Numbered from the stretch's first letter, positions 1 through 10,197 are shown. The stretch: DNA of 64,000 nt from Pseudomonadales bacterium (GCA_028281005.1 JANQKS010000106.1:1-64000); one strand, 5' to 3'. Program-made: numbers and translations. Notes: a model not told the origin generated them from the letters alone.

Positions 1-51
1 GTCCCTTGCTAATGTTACAACATGAGCTGCGGAACCCGCCTTGTTCTTGAC

Positions 52-100
52 GATTCTGGGCTCATCATAGTTCAACAAATTAACCAAACAGGACACTAGC
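52..100. repeat. 49-bp dispersed repeat, copy 1 (overlaps the 3' end of rapZ)
   Basis: gattctgggctcatcatagttcaacaaattaaccaaacaggacactagc; 46/49 identical to 10149-10197. Confidence 0.85.
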
Positions 101-964
101 CGCCGGTTTCAGTCTCGCCAGTTCACGATGGCGGACTAACACATTGTCATAGTGGCCGGCAAAACGTTCCGCCATACGCTCAGCCACATAGACACTGCGG
201 TGTTGTCCGCCGGTGCAGCCGAGTGCCACCGTCATATACACCCGGGCATTGGCCTCAAAATGGGGTATCCAGTTACATAAGTAAGCTGTGATGTCACCGA
301 TCATGTCGCTGACCAAGGCTTGTTTGGCGAGGTACTCTTGCACGGGTTGGTCGCGGCCGGTGAGCGGTCGCAATGCCTCCTCCCAGTGCGGGTTGGGTAG
401 GCAGCGCAGGTCAAACACCATGTCTGCGTCAACGGGCACACCGTACTTAAAGCCGAACGAACGAAACAGCAAACTGATGCCGCTGGCGCTTCTCGCAACC
501 ACACGGGTCGCGACCAAACCGGCCAGTTCCTGACTGGACATCTGGGTGCTGTCGATGGTGAGGTCGGCCAGATCCGCGATGCTTTCCAGTACCTCCGCTT
601 CGGCGTCGATGGCTTGGCGTAGGTCGGTGTCTGCGTTGGTCAGCGGGTGCCGACGCCGGGTTTCGCTAAAGCGCTTCACCAGGGTTGGGCTCAGCGCATC
701 TAGATAGATCACTTCGCAATCCACATCCATACGGTCGATGGATAACAAAATCTCCGGAAAACGTTCGAGGTCGCGGCTGCGGGCGTCGATGCAAACCGCC
801 ATGTTGGCGTCTTGCTGTGCCGGGTCGCGCAACACGTTGTGCACCAACGATTGCAATAGAATCACCGGGAAATTGTCGATGCAGTTGAAGCCGGCGTCTT
901 CCAAGGCGTTTAGAACCGTGGATTTTCCTGAGCCAGAACGGCCGCTGATGATGATGAGTTTCAC
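80..964 (-). CDS. rapZ: RNase adapter protein RapZ
   Basis: N-terminal P-loop GRSGSGKSTVLNALEDAGFNCIDN; C-terminal GCTGGQHRSVYVAE; adjacent to ptsN/hpf/rpoN. Confidence 0.97.
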   Translation of the reverse strand: MKLIIISGRSGSGKSTVLNALEDAGFNCIDNFPVILLQSLVHNVLRDPAQQDANMAVCIDARSRDLERFPEILLSIDRMDVDCEVIYLDALSPTLVKRFSETRRRHPLTNADTDLRQAIDAEAEVLESIADLADLTIDSTQMSSQELAGLVATRVVARSASGISLLFRSFGFKYGVPVDADMVFDLRCLPNPHWEEALRPLTGRDQPVQEYLAKQALVSDMIGDITAYLCNWIPHFEANARVYMTVALGCTGGQHRSVYVAERMAERFAGHYDNVLVRHRELARLKPAASVLFG

Positions 965-1443
965 GCGCTTTGGGCGCTCGGGTCGGCACCCTGGTCGGTA
1001 AGTAGAGCGCTAAATGTATTGCGTAGTGCGTCGTCAGAGGCGCAAGCGCGTAGTTGGGCTCGCTGGTCGGGTTGGGAGAAGATGTCGGCTAAGGTAGCCA
1101 GCGCGTCGAGGTGAGCACTTTGTTCATCTTCCGGCACCACCAATACAAACAGTAGATCTACTGGGGCTGCGTCGCTGGCCTCAAAATCGACGGGTTCCGG
1201 TAAGGTGACAAGCGCGGCGCGCATGTCGGATGACGGAATGCGGCAATGGGGAACCGCAACACCATCACCCAGGCCGGTGCTGCCGAGGCGTTCGCGCGCC
1301 ATGAGCCCGTCAAACAGTGTGTCAGCGCTGACTTCTTCGTCCGACAGCAGATCAGCTATGAGTTGCAGCGCCCGTTTGCGACTGGCAGCGGGCAGGTGAC
1401 ATCGTACGCGCTCTCCTTCTAACAATGTCTGTAAGTGGTGCAC
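961..1443 (-). CDS. ptsN: PTS IIA-like nitrogen regulatory protein PtsN
   Basis: PTS EIIA-2 features (GDGVAVPHCR); rpoN neighbourhood. Confidence 0.93.
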   Translation of the reverse strand: MHHLQTLLEGERVRCHLPAASRKRALQLIADLLSDEEVSADTLFDGLMARERLGSTGLGDGVAVPHCRIPSSDMRAALVTLPEPVDFEASDAAPVDLLFVLVVPEDEQSAHLDALATLADIFSQPDQRAQLRACASDDALRNTFSALLTDQGADPSAQSA

Positions 1444-1484
1444 CGTGCCTCATGTGGGTGGTGAAATTTTGTGGGCAAATTTTA

Positions 1485-1823
1485 CTACAAGTGGTGCGCG
1501 CTGCGGGAGCTGCTACCGTGCAGGCGTGCGGTGGTTTTCTCTTTGTGCTTGATGAGCTGCCGATCCAGTTTGTCGACCAGTTGATCGATGGCGGCGTACA
1601 TGTCTTCAGCGTCGGCGTTGGCGAACAATTCGGCGCCGGTGACGTGGGCGGTGGCTTCCGCGAGGTGGTGCAGCTTCTCTACGTTGAGCACCACGTGGAC
1701 TTGGGTGATTTGCTGGCTATGACGGTCAAGTTTTTCGAACTTCTGTTCAATGTAGTTGTTGATGGATTCGGTGAGATCAACGTGGTGGCCTGAGATGCTT
1801 AGCTGCATATGTCCTCCTATCAT
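1485..1823 (-). CDS. hpf: Ribosome hibernation promoting factor (short HPF)
   Basis: MQLSISGHHVDLTESINNYIEQKFEKLDRH; S30AE/HPF family; real start probably MQLSISG. Confidence 0.93.
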   Translation of the reverse strand: MIGGHMQLSISGHHVDLTESINNYIEQKFEKLDRHSQQITQVHVVLNVEKLHHLAEATAHVTGAELFANADAEDMYAAIDQLVDKLDRQLIKHKEKTTARLHGSSSRSAHHL

Positions 1824-1872
1824 GCCCTGCCTTGGCGAGGGATATTGCTTGGGGCGTTTACGCTTGGTCTAG

Positions 1873-3414
1873 TCACACCAATTGTTTGCGCTCGTTTGAT
1901 GGCGGAATCGAAAGCGATTCGCGATATTTGGCGACGGTGCGCCGTGCTACATTGATATTTTGATTTTTGAGTATTGCTGCGATCTTGCTGTCGCTCAATG
2001 GTTTTTTCGGATCCTCTTCCGCGGTAAGCTTCTGGATTAACGCGCGTATGGCGGTGGAGGAAACTTCCCCGCCGGTGGCGGTGCCGACGTGGGAAGAAAA
2101 GAAGTATTTCAGCTCAAAGACACCACGCGGCGTAGACATGTATTTGCGGCTGGTTACCCTGGAAATAGTCGACTCATGCAAATCCACCGCTTCAGCGATA
2201 TCCGCCAAAATCAGCGGCTTCATGGCTTCCGGGCCATATTCCAAGAAGCCTCGCTGTACCTCGACAATTTTGCTGGCGACCCGTAACAGGGTGTCGTGGC
2301 GGGTTTGTAGGCTTTTCAGAAACCAGCGCGCCTCTTGTAGGCTGTCACGTAGATACGCTTTGTCATTGGTGTTTTTAGAGGAACGGGCAAATCCCTCATA
2401 GAGGGGATTGATGCGAATCTGCGGTGTCGCCTCTTGATTCAGTTCCACCACCCAACGGCCCTCTGACTTACGTACGACCACATCGGGCACGATGTAATCT
2501 GATGCGCTGTCTGCGATGGCAGATCCCGGTCGCGGGTTCAGCGTTTGGATGAGGCTCATGGCTTGCGCGAGCGCATCGTCGCTGAGTTTAGATTTACGTT
2601 TAAGCGTGGTGAAGTCTTTACTGCCGAGCAAGTCCATAAATTCGTTGATCAGCAATTGTGCTTCGCACAGCCACGGCGTGTTGCTGGGTAACTGGTTCAG
2701 CTGCAGGTTGAGGCACTCTCGTAAATCTCTGGCACCTACTCCCAATGGATCAAATTCTTGGATACGCGCGAGAACTGCACAGACGTCTTCATGGCTCACT
2801 TGATCCTCTTCGGGCAGAGAAAGGTCAAGCAACGACTCCCAAATCTCTTCGGTGCTCACGGTGAGCATGCCGTTGGGGTCGACCGCGTCGATGATAGACA
2901 GCGCTATCTCTCGGTCAGATGCCGCAAAGGGGGTGAGATTAAGTTGCCACAGCAAGTGATCAGTGAGGTCTTCCTCTTCGCTGCGATTGGCCAGTGGGTC
3001 AAAATCACCGTCCCCGGCGGGTAGGCTCGAGGCGTTGGGGTAGATGTCGTCCCAGTTCGAATCGACTGGCATCTCTTCAGCGACGGGTTCGGCCAGTTGG
3101 TCGTTCACGTCGGCCACCTGGGGCTCGTCTATGTCGCTATCTGCATGCTCAATTTTGGCCTGCTCGGCAGCCAGTTCGGCGAGCGTGTCGCTGCTGGCTG
3201 AAATTTCGCTGGCGTTATCATCCCCGCTGTCTTCGCCGGTGGCCTCCCCATCCTGGGCGTCTTCGCTCAACTCCAGCATGGGATTCTCTTCTAACGTGCT
3301 CTGAATCTCCTGCTGCAGATCTAACGCAGACAGCTGTAGCAGGCGAATCGCCTGTTGCAGCTGTGGCGTCATGGTCAGTGATTGACCGAGTTTTAGCGCG
3401 AGAGTTTGTTTCAT
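1873..3414 (-). CDS. rpoN: RNA polymerase sigma-54 factor
   Basis: [30 protein letters not shown]-terminal RpoN box [22 protein letters not shown]. Confidence 0.99.
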   Translation of the reverse strand: MKQTLALKLGQSLTMTPQLQQAIRLLQLSALDLQQEIQSTLEENPMLELSEDAQDGEATGEDSGDDNASEISASSDTLAELAAEQAKIEHADSDIDEPQVADVNDQLAEPVAEEMPVDSNWDDIYPNASSLPAGDGDFDPLANRSEEEDLTDHLLWQLNLTPFAASDREIALSIIDAVDPNGMLTVSTEEIWESLLDLSLPEEDQVSHEDVCAVLARIQEFDPLGVGARDLRECLNLQLNQLPSNTPWLCEAQLLINEFMDLLGSKDFTTLKRKSKLSDDALAQAMSLIQTLNPRPGSAIADSASDYIVPDVVVRKSEGRWVVELNQEATPQIRINPLYEGFARSSKNTNDKAYLRDSLQEARWFLKSLQTRHDTLLRVASKIVEVQRGFLEYGPEAMKPLILADIAEAVDLHESTISRVTSRKYMSTPRGVFELKYFFSSHVGTATGGEVSSTAIRALIQKLTAEEDPKKPLSDSKIAAILKNQNINVARRTVAKYRESLSIPPSNERKQLV

Positions 3415-3613
3415 ACAAACGTGTGCTTAGAGCCCTTTTGAATCCGTTTTGAGCAAATATTAAAAACCATGCCAATTTACCACGATGGCCGGCAAAAAGG
3501 CGGTTTCAAGCGGGCAAAATGCGAACCAAAATGTAAATAACTCGGGTTTTTTGAGACCTGTTCAACATGCCGCGCACGGCTTGTCCCAGGTCTTGGGTCG
3601 GTCCCGAATCAAC

Positions 3614-3660
3614 TCTAGTGAGCCTCTGAATAAGTCTCAAAAGCTCAGAGGCTCTCTAGA
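3614..3660. repeat. Inverted repeat/hairpin between rpoN and lptB
   Basis: tctagtgagcctctga ... tcagaggctctctaga; 15/16 complementary, 15-nt loop, no T-tract. Confidence 0.6.
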
Positions 3661-3666
3661 TCGACG

Positions 3667-4422
3667 TCAGATCGAAAACCCCTCGCCTAGGTACACTTGT
3701 CGAACGGTATCGTTGTCGAGAATGGCCGCCGCGCTACCTTCGGCGATGATGTGACCCTCGTGCACGATGTAGGCGCGGTCACAAATGTCCAACGTGTCTT
3801 TGACGTTATGGTCGGTGATCAGCACGCCAATGCCGCGCCGGCTTAAGTCGCGGATTTCACTTTTTATATCGCTCACCGATATTGGGTCGACACCGGCAAA
3901 AGGTTCATCCAGCAACATGAAACGAGGCTCGCTGGCCAAGGCGCGGGCGATCTCTAAGCGCCGCCGCTCGCCGCCGGACAAACTCTGCCCCAGTGAATCC
4001 CGCACCCCGGTGAGATTAAATTCCTCAAGCAACTGTTCCACCAGTTCATTACGTTGAGTTTTGTTGAGGTCTTTGCGCAGGTCGGTGATGGCGCGCAAAT
4101 TATCTGTGGTGGACAGCGTACGAAACACGCTGGCTTCTTGGGGTAGATAGCCAATACCGGCGAGCGCGCGTTGATGCACGGGCGCGTCGGTGAGTTCTTG
4201 CTCATCCAAAAAAATACCGCCTTCATCTGCCTTGATGAGGCCTACCACCATGTAAAAACAGGTTGTCTTACCGGCGCCGTTCGGGCCAAGCAAGCCAACT
4301 ATTTCACCGCTGCCCACGGTGAGGGAGACGTTTTCAACGGCAATTTTGGAACGGTAAGCTTTACGTAGAGAATCTGCGCGTAGCACCGTATGGGTGGGGG
4401 CCTGGGCGGGGGAGGCGGCCAC
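3667..4422 (-). CDS. lptB: LPS export ABC transporter ATP-binding protein LptB
   Basis: Walker [34 protein letters not shown]; next to lptA/lptC. Confidence 0.98.
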   Translation of the reverse strand: MAASPAQAPTHTVLRADSLRKAYRSKIAVENVSLTVGSGEIVGLLGPNGAGKTTCFYMVVGLIKADEGGIFLDEQELTDAPVHQRALAGIGYLPQEASVFRTLSTTDNLRAITDLRKDLNKTQRNELVEQLLEEFNLTGVRDSLGQSLSGGERRRLEIARALASEPRFMLLDEPFAGVDPISVSDIKSEIRDLSRRGIGVLITDHNVKDTLDICDRAYIVHEGHIIAEGSAAAILDNDTVRQVYLGEGFSI

Positions 4423-4424
4423 GC

Positions 4425-4982
4425 TCAGTTGTTGCTCGGGCGACTTGCCGGATCCAGTTGCATACGTACCCGGCCATTGCCGTCACCGGCACTGGCGTCC
4501 ACCTTGCCGGCCACAATGTCGTAGCGGATCGACTCGCCTTGCAGTTCGTTGCCTTGCTGCACAAGGGTGGCTTTGCCGTTGAGGTAGATGCGTTCTTCTG
4601 CGGTGTGATAGATGATGGAATCCGCGTTGGCGATCACTTCTCCCTGATCGTCTTCCAGTTCTTGGCGATAACGTGCGGGTGTGCCAATGGTGGTAATACG
4701 TTCCACTTGGTCCCCGTTGATCTTGACCACCATTTTGTCCCCCTGCACGCGCAAGGTGCCTTGCACAATTTGTACGGAGCCCGTGTAAATAATGGTTTCG
4801 TTGTTTTGATCAATCTCGGCGTCGTCACCTTCGATGTGGATGGGCTGATCCGCATCCGAGGCCAGCGCCCAAAGCTGTGGCGCAGCCAAAGCCAACAACA
4901 CAATCAGCACAGCTTGTAGGGGTAGCTTGCGTTGGGCGGCTTGGCGCCAAGTGCGGGTGCTGGTAGGAGTTAGGTGCTGCAA
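4425..4982 (-). CDS. lptA: LPS transport periplasmic protein LptA
   Basis: [40 protein letters not shown]; OstA-like, syntenic. Confidence 0.95.
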   Translation of the reverse strand: MQHLTPTSTRTWRQAAQRKLPLQAVLIVLLALAAPQLWALASDADQPIHIEGDDAEIDQNNETIIYTGSVQIVQGTLRVQGDKMVVKINGDQVERITTIGTPARYRQELEDDQGEVIANADSIIYHTAEERIYLNGKATLVQQGNELQGESIRYDIVAGKVDASAGDGNGRVRMQLDPASRPSNN

Positions 4983-4983
4983 T

Positions 4984-5598
4984 TTAGGAATTCTTAAACT
5001 GTTCGGGTAAGACTATCGTATGAACCCTTTGACCACTGTTGGAAGAGAGGTTCAGCAGGCCGGACTGGAGATCGGCCTTCATGCCCGCAGCTTCAGTGCG
5101 CCCCACTTCGGTATCGATCATAACATTTTGGTCTGTCTCGGCGAATTGACGATTGGGGTAGATGTAGAAAGACTCCGAACGCAAAGTGATGATGCCGTTT
5201 TGCGGGTGCTGCTGCACCAGCTCCACAGATTCCCGCAAGTAAACGACCTCTTCCGGACTACCGTCAGGACCCTGACGTTTGCGTATGTAGCCGTGACGCG
5301 CGCCGATGTCCCAAGGCGGTTGCTCAGGGTTGATCAGATGTAGGTCCGGTTCGGTAAGACGCGTCAGCTGTTCGCGGTCGAATTGACGGATGACGTCTGC
5401 CTGCAAGCGGTAGTGTAACTGGCCATCGGCGCGCAGCTGATTAAACAGCACATCTTCGGCATAGATGTCCGGCTCGTTGCGGATGATGATTTCTGTATCA
5501 CTGGGCGGCTCGGTGTCTTTGCCCACCAGCTGGTAAACCACAACCGCGGCGGCGCTTACGCCGATTACCCAGCTTACCCAACCCAGATAGCGCGACAT
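4984..5598 (-). CDS. lptC: LPS export system protein LptC
   Basis: N-terminal TM helix, LptC-type beta-jellyroll, between lptA and kdsC. Confidence 0.9.
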   Translation of the reverse strand: MSRYLGWVSWVIGVSAAAVVVYQLVGKDTEPPSDTEIIIRNEPDIYAEDVLFNQLRADGQLHYRLQADVIRQFDREQLTRLTEPDLHLINPEQPPWDIGARHGYIRKRQGPDGSPEEVVYLRESVELVQQHPQNGIITLRSESFYIYPNRQFAETDQNVMIDTEVGRTEAAGMKADLQSGLLNLSSNSGQRVHTIVLPEQFKNS

Positions 5599-5637
5599 CA
5601 GCTTATGCGCCTATAAAGAGAAAGAGCTCAACAGAGC

Positions 5638-6153
5638 TCAGAATGCCCATTTGCCTTGGGCGGTGAGAATCAATTGCGCGATCTCCACCACGACACCGTC
5701 GCCCCCTTTGCGTTGGGTGGTGTAGTGCGCTTGAGCGAGGGTGGCGGGATGGGCGTTGGGGACCGTCAGCGCCAATGTCACACTGGGGTGTTCAAACAGC
5801 GCTATGTCCTGGATATCGTCGCCCACGGCGGCATTGTCGGTGGCGGGAAAACCTTGTTGGATGAGGTCATCCAAAGCGGCCCCTTTGGAATCTGCTCCTT
5901 GGCGCAGATAGTTGATGCTGAGTTCGTTTGCGCGGCGTTCTACAATCGAGGACTGACGCCCGGTGATGATGGCAATCTCAACGCCGTGTGCCGCCAGGAG
6001 TTTGAGGCTGGCACCATCCTGCACATTAAACTGTTTTAACTCGCGCCCGTCGTCTGTGTAGATAATACGCCCGTCTGTGAGCACGCCGTCCACGTCGAAT
6101 ACAATGCCGCGCACGTCGCGAGCCAGTTCGTTTAGATCATGCCCACTTGGCAT
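5638..6153 (-). CDS. kdsC: 3-deoxy-D-manno-octulosonate 8-phosphate phosphatase KdsC
   Basis: HAD motif GIVFDVDGVLTDGRI, GDDIQDIALFEH. Confidence 0.96.
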   Translation of the reverse strand: MPSGHDLNELARDVRGIVFDVDGVLTDGRIIYTDDGRELKQFNVQDGASLKLLAAHGVEIAIITGRQSSIVERRANELSINYLRQGADSKGAALDDLIQQGFPATDNAAVGDDIQDIALFEHPSVTLALTVPNAHPATLAQAHYTTQRKGGDGVVVEIAQLILTAQGKWAF

Positions 6154-6172
6154 GGCGGTCTCTGCACATCCT

Positions 6173-7135
6173 TTAAGCCTGATGGATCAACAATAAGTTG
6201 TAGCCCACCCAGGCCGCTAACATCACCATGCCTTCAAACCGGGTGATGACCGGCCTCGAGTTTATGCCGTAGGCAAACAACGCTAACATGACAGTCAACG
6301 CAAGCATCATGCCGCCGTCGCGCCATAATGCGCCCGGTGGAATCTCCGTGCCGCCGACCATGGCCGGCACCGCCAGCACCGCGAGAATATTGAGAATGTT
6401 GGAACCCACCACATTGCCGATGGCAATGTCTGGATGACCTTTGATGGCAGAGCCGATGGTGGCCGCCAGTTCAGGCAGGCTGGTGCCGACGGCAACAATG
6501 GTCAAGCCGATGATCATATCGCTAACACCCAAGTAACGGGCGATGGAGGTCGCGGAATAGACCAGCACTTGCGCTGACATCAGCAGCACCAGCAAGCCAA
6601 GCACAAGCCAAGCCGCGGCTTGCCAATTGGTCATGTCCGGTAGATCGTCGAGCTCCTCCTGCACGGATGCGGATAGTTCCTGGTCGTTCCCATCTTGGTT
6701 GCTCATTAATCGCCACAAGATGGCGCTTAAACCCAACAGTAGAAGAAAACCGTCAAAAAAGCCCAAGTCGCGGTCGAACATCAGCCCCATCGCCAGCAGG
6801 GTGGCGCCGAGTAGCCAAGGCAGTTCGGCTTGGCGTACCGGTTTGGAAAACGGCAAAGGGGCAACTAAGGCGGTGATGCCAAGTACCAGACCGATGTTGG
6901 CAATGTTGGAGCCAATGGCATTACCTACCGCCAACAGCGGATTGCCGTCGATGGCGGCAAACAGGGCGACCAGAAGCTCCGGCGCCGATGTGCCCACCGA
7001 CACCACCGTCAGGCCAATCAGCATTTTGGACACCCCTAGGTTCTGCGCGCAGGCAGCGGCGCCAGATAGAAATCGGTCGGCGCTCCATACCAAGGCGACA
7101 AAACCGACAATCAGTAGTAAAAGGGGAACCCACAT
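6173..7135 (-). CDS. Calcium/sodium antiporter (CaCA family, YrbG-like)
   Basis: Two alpha repeats with GxSAPELL / GTSLPELAATI and (A/V)GN(A/V)(I/V)GSNI. Confidence 0.93.
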   Translation of the reverse strand: MWVPLLLLIVGFVALVWSADRFLSGAAACAQNLGVSKMLIGLTVVSVGTSAPELLVALFAAIDGNPLLAVGNAIGSNIANIGLVLGITALVAPLPFSKPVRQAELPWLLGATLLAMGLMFDRDLGFFDGFLLLLGLSAILWRLMSNQDGNDQELSASVQEELDDLPDMTNWQAAAWLVLGLLVLLMSAQVLVYSATSIARYLGVSDMIIGLTIVAVGTSLPELAATIGSAIKGHPDIAIGNVVGSNILNILAVLAVPAMVGGTEIPPGALWRDGGMMLALTVMLALFAYGINSRPVITRFEGMVMLAAWVGYNLLLIHQA

Positions 7136-7218
7136 AGGTGTGTGATGGTCAGATTACAGCTATCAAGTGTCCTAGGAGGAGCACTTTAGTCTGATCAGAA
7201 GCTCCAGCCAACCGCTGC

Positions 7219-7242
7219 AACCCCATTAATTACGGGGTTTTT
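7219..7242 (+). terminator. Intrinsic-terminator-like hairpin in the yrbG/mlaF divergent intergenic region
   Basis: aacccc-attaattac-ggggtttttt-type structure: stem followed by T run on the + strand. Confidence 0.5.
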
Positions 7243-7243
7243 A

Positions 7244-7267
7244 GCGCAATTGGTCTGACCAATTCGC
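7244..7267. promoter_or_regulatory. Palindrome upstream of mlaF (operator-like)
   Basis: aattggtc-t-gaccaatt, perfect 8-bp arms, extended by gcg/cgc. Confidence 0.4.
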
Positions 7268-7374
7268 TGGCTGCAGAGGCTAGTGCTCAAACCACTTGAT
7301 GCGCTTAAGAGTTCGTTCAGGCGCGGGTGTTATAATTCTACGTCTTCTTAACAGCCAAACAAGGTGATACCACT

Positions 7375-8184
7375 TTGCAAGCCAGTGAACATCTGATCGA
7401 GATCAGAGACTTGTCGTTTCGGCGCGGCGACAGAGTAATTTTTGATGGTGCGGATTTCGATATTCCGCGCGGCAGAATTACCGCAATTATGGGCCCCAGC
7501 GGCACGGGCAAAACCACTTTGCTAAAGATCATTGGTGGCCAAGTTAAACCGGATGCCGGGCAAGTGTATGTGGAAGGCCAAGACATTTGCAGCATGAACC
7601 GTGATGAGCTGTTCGCCTTCCGCCGTAATCTTGGCATGATGTTTCAGAGTTCTGCTTTGTTCACTGACTTGTCAGTCTACGAAAACGTTGCATTTCCAAT
7701 GCGCGTCCATACCAATCTGTCGGAAGAGCTCATTCGCGACCTGGTCATGATGAAATTAAACGCTGTGGGATTACGCGGTGCGCGTGACTTGGCGCCGTCA
7801 CAGCTGTCCGGCGGTATGGCGCGACGCGTGGCGTTGGCGCGTGCGATTGCTTTGGATCCCGATCTGATTATGTATGACGAGCCGTTCACCGGGCAGGACC
7901 CGATTGCCATGGGTGTGCTGGTGGGTCTGATCAAGGAACTGAATTCAGCGCTTAACATCACCAGCCTGTTGGTTTCGCACGATATCCATGAAACCGTCAG
8001 CATCGCCGACCAGATCTTCGTGATTGCCGATGGCAAAGTGATCGGCGCAGGCACGCCGGAAGAACTACGCGCAGCCCCCACTCCCATGGTGCGCCAGTTT
8101 ATGCACGGTGAACCCGATGGTCCGGTGCCGTTCCACTACCCGGCAGACGACATAGAGTTTGATGTATTGGGCGAGGCTGGCTGA
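7375..8184 (+). CDS. mlaF: Phospholipid ABC transporter ATP-binding protein MlaF
   Basis: GPSGTGKTTLLKIIGGQ, LSGGMARRVALARAIALDPDLIMYDEPF; TTG start. Confidence 0.97.
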   Translation: MQASEHLIEIRDLSFRRGDRVIFDGADFDIPRGRITAIMGPSGTGKTTLLKIIGGQVKPDAGQVYVEGQDICSMNRDELFAFRRNLGMMFQSSALFTDLSVYENVAFPMRVHTNLSEELIRDLVMMKLNAVGLRGARDLAPSQLSGGMARRVALARAIALDPDLIMYDEPFTGQDPIAMGVLVGLIKELNSALNITSLLVSHDIHETVSIADQIFVIADGKVIGAGTPEELRAAPTPMVRQFMHGEPDGPVPFHYPADDIEFDVLGEAG

Positions 8185-8185
8185 C

Positions 8186-8965
8186 ATGGTGGGCTTGGTG
8201 CGCCTGTTGGGCATCCGTTTTTTGACCTGGCTGAATTCTTTGGGCCGCGCCACGGTATTGTGGGCCAATGCCATGTGGTGGCTGCCTCGATGGGAAGGCG
8301 TCCGCCTGATTGTTACGCAAATTTACTACGTGGGTTTCTTGTCGCTGGTCATCATCGTGCTGTCTGCGTTTTCCATCGGCGCCGTATTGGCGCTGCAGTT
8401 TTATACCCAGTTGGCGCGCTTCGGCGCGGAGGATGCGGTTGGTGTAGGGTTGGCTCTGGTAGTGCTGCGGGAGCTTGGGCCGGTGGTGACTGCCTTGTTA
8501 TTTGCGGGTCGCGCAGGTTCTGCGCTGACGGCTGAAATTGGTTTGATGAAAACCACCGAACAGCTATCGAGCATGGAGATGATGGGGGTAGATCCGCTTA
8601 AACGCATCATTGCGCCGCGTATCTGGGCAGGTCTGATCAGTGTGCCTATCCTTACCGCTATATTTAACACCGTGGCCATTTACGGGGGTGTGGTCGTTGG
8701 TGTGAACTGGTTAGGCGCTGACCCTGGCGGCTTCTGGTCGGGCATGCAAGAAGGGGTTGAGATCTACGAAGACCTGGTGAAAGGTATGATCAAGAGCGCC
8801 GTATTTGCTTTGTTGGTCACCTGGGTGGCTGTGTTTCAAGGTTATGACGCCCCCCCCACGGCAGAAGGTATGTCGCTGGCCACTACGCGTACAGTGGTAA
8901 TATCGTCGGTGCTTATTTTAGCCACAGACTTTTTGATGACCCTTGTTTTTTACGGAGACTTTTAA
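8186..8965 (+). CDS. mlaE: Phospholipid ABC transporter permease MlaE
   Basis: MlaE permease (LRELGPVVTALLFAGRAGSALTAEIGLMKTTEQL); ATG at 8186 follows the mlaF stop. Confidence 0.96.
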   Translation: MVGLVRLLGIRFLTWLNSLGRATVLWANAMWWLPRWEGVRLIVTQIYYVGFLSLVIIVLSAFSIGAVLALQFYTQLARFGAEDAVGVGLALVVLRELGPVVTALLFAGRAGSALTAEIGLMKTTEQLSSMEMMGVDPLKRIIAPRIWAGLISVPILTAIFNTVAIYGGVVVGVNWLGADPGGFWSGMQEGVEIYEDLVKGMIKSAVFALLVTWVAVFQGYDAPPTAEGMSLATTRTVVISSVLILATDFLMTLVFYGDF

Positions 8966-9423
8966 TGCGCATGCGGACCATTGAAATCAGCGTTGGCGGC
9001 TTTGTGTTGGCCGGCATCATTGCGCTGGTGTTCCTGGCGGTGCAAGTCAGTGGTGTGAATACCAGTCAAGTACAGGACAGTTATGCGGTGATCGCCCGTT
9101 TTGATGACGTAGCAGGGCTGCGTGCGCGGGCAAAAGTCAGCATGGCGGGTGTGACCATTGGGCGGGTGCGTTCGATCGATGTGGATATGCAATGGGGTGA
9201 TGCCATCGTCACCATGGACATTTTGGGTGAGCCGGGCAACTTAACCACCGACACCAGTGCCAAAATCCTCACCGAAGGCATCCTTGGCGCACGTTATATA
9301 GGGCTCTCCCCTGGAGCCGATGAAGAAACCTTGGCTGACGGTGATGAGATTGTGGAAACCCAAGGCGCGCTGGTGCTGGAGAATCTCATCGGTGATTTTT
9401 TAACGAACATAGGGAAATCCTGA
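8965..9423 (+). CDS. mlaD: Outer membrane lipid asymmetry protein MlaD
   Basis: MCE domain: ARFDDVAGLRARAKVSMAGVTIGRV, GILGARYIGLSPG. Confidence 0.97.
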   Translation: MRMRTIEISVGGFVLAGIIALVFLAVQVSGVNTSQVQDSYAVIARFDDVAGLRARAKVSMAGVTIGRVRSIDVDMQWGDAIVTMDILGEPGNLTTDTSAKILTEGILGARYIGLSPGADEETLADGDEIVETQGALVLENLIGDFLTNIGKS

Positions 9424-9424
9424 C

Positions 9425-10138
9425 ATGTTGAAGAAGATATTGGCGGTGATTCTGATTGCCGCAACAACAGTGGGTGTTTTTGCAACGCCGCTGGTGTGGG
9501 CGTCGAGCACGGTAGAAAGTGCGGCTCGTTCGGAAACGGCGGAAGAGGCGGTCAAATTGGCCACCGACGAAGTACTGGCGCTCATCACCGCGGGCAAAGA
9601 CTACGCAGACGATGAGCCGGAACGTTTTTACAAGGAAGTGGAAGGTTTGCTGCGCCCCATCATTAATTTCCCGCGCTTTGCGCGCAGCGTAATGGGCCCA
9701 TACTACAAGGTGGCGACAGCAGAACAGCGGGAGCGCTTTGCCGAATCCTTTAAGTGGAGCCTGGTGCGTACTTATGCTCTGGCCCTCACCGAGTTTAGCG
9801 GGGGTGAGGTGAGTGTTTTGCCGCCGCGTCGCAAGCCAAAAAACCCTGACGTGGTCAATGTCACCCAAGAGATCAAATACGAAGGGAAAGCCTACATGGT
9901 GGTGTATCGCATGCGTCGCAGTGAGGCTGCATGGAGTGTGAGCAATCTGATTGTGGAAGGGATCAACATCGGCTTGAACTACAAATCCCAATTTGCCGCG
10001 GCCATGAAAGACCCCCAGTATGGCGGGGACATGGATGCGGTGATAGACGCCTGGGTGGATGTCATCGAGGCGGAAGAAGAGGCTGCAGACGAAGCTGAGA
10101 CCGCGGAGTCTGCGCCGACTCAAGCCACTTCGGCATAA
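9425..10138 (+). CDS. mlaC: Phospholipid-binding periplasmic protein MlaC
   Basis: Signal peptide, Tol-Tol-Ttg2/MlaC domain, syntenic. Confidence 0.95.
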   Translation: MLKKILAVILIAATTVGVFATPLVWASSTVESAARSETAEEAVKLATDEVLALITAGKDYADDEPERFYKEVEGLLRPIINFPRFARSVMGPYYKVATAEQRERFAESFKWSLVRTYALALTEFSGGEVSVLPPRRKPKNPDVVNVTQEIKYEGKAYMVVYRMRRSEAAWSVSNLIVEGINIGLNYKSQFAAAMKDPQYGGDMDAVIDAWVDVIEAEEEAADEAETAESAPTQATSA

Positions 10139-10148
10139 GCCGCGACAT

Positions 10149-10197
10149 GATTCTGGGCTCACCATAGTTCAACGAATTAGCCAAACAGGACACTAGC
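10149..10197. repeat. 49-bp dispersed repeat, copy 2 (mlaC-mlaB intergenic)
   Basis: gattctgggctcaccatagttcaacgaattagccaaacaggacactagc; 46/49 identical to 52-100; abuts the mlaB ATG. Confidence 0.85.

Noticed and set aside
1425-1793. 122-aa + strand ORF opposite hpf
   Set aside because: Antisense to hpf, no independent support.
9386-10165. 259-aa minus-strand ORF opposite mlaC
   Set aside because: Antisense to mlaC, His/Arg-rich, no domain; overlaps the repeat copy only by chance.
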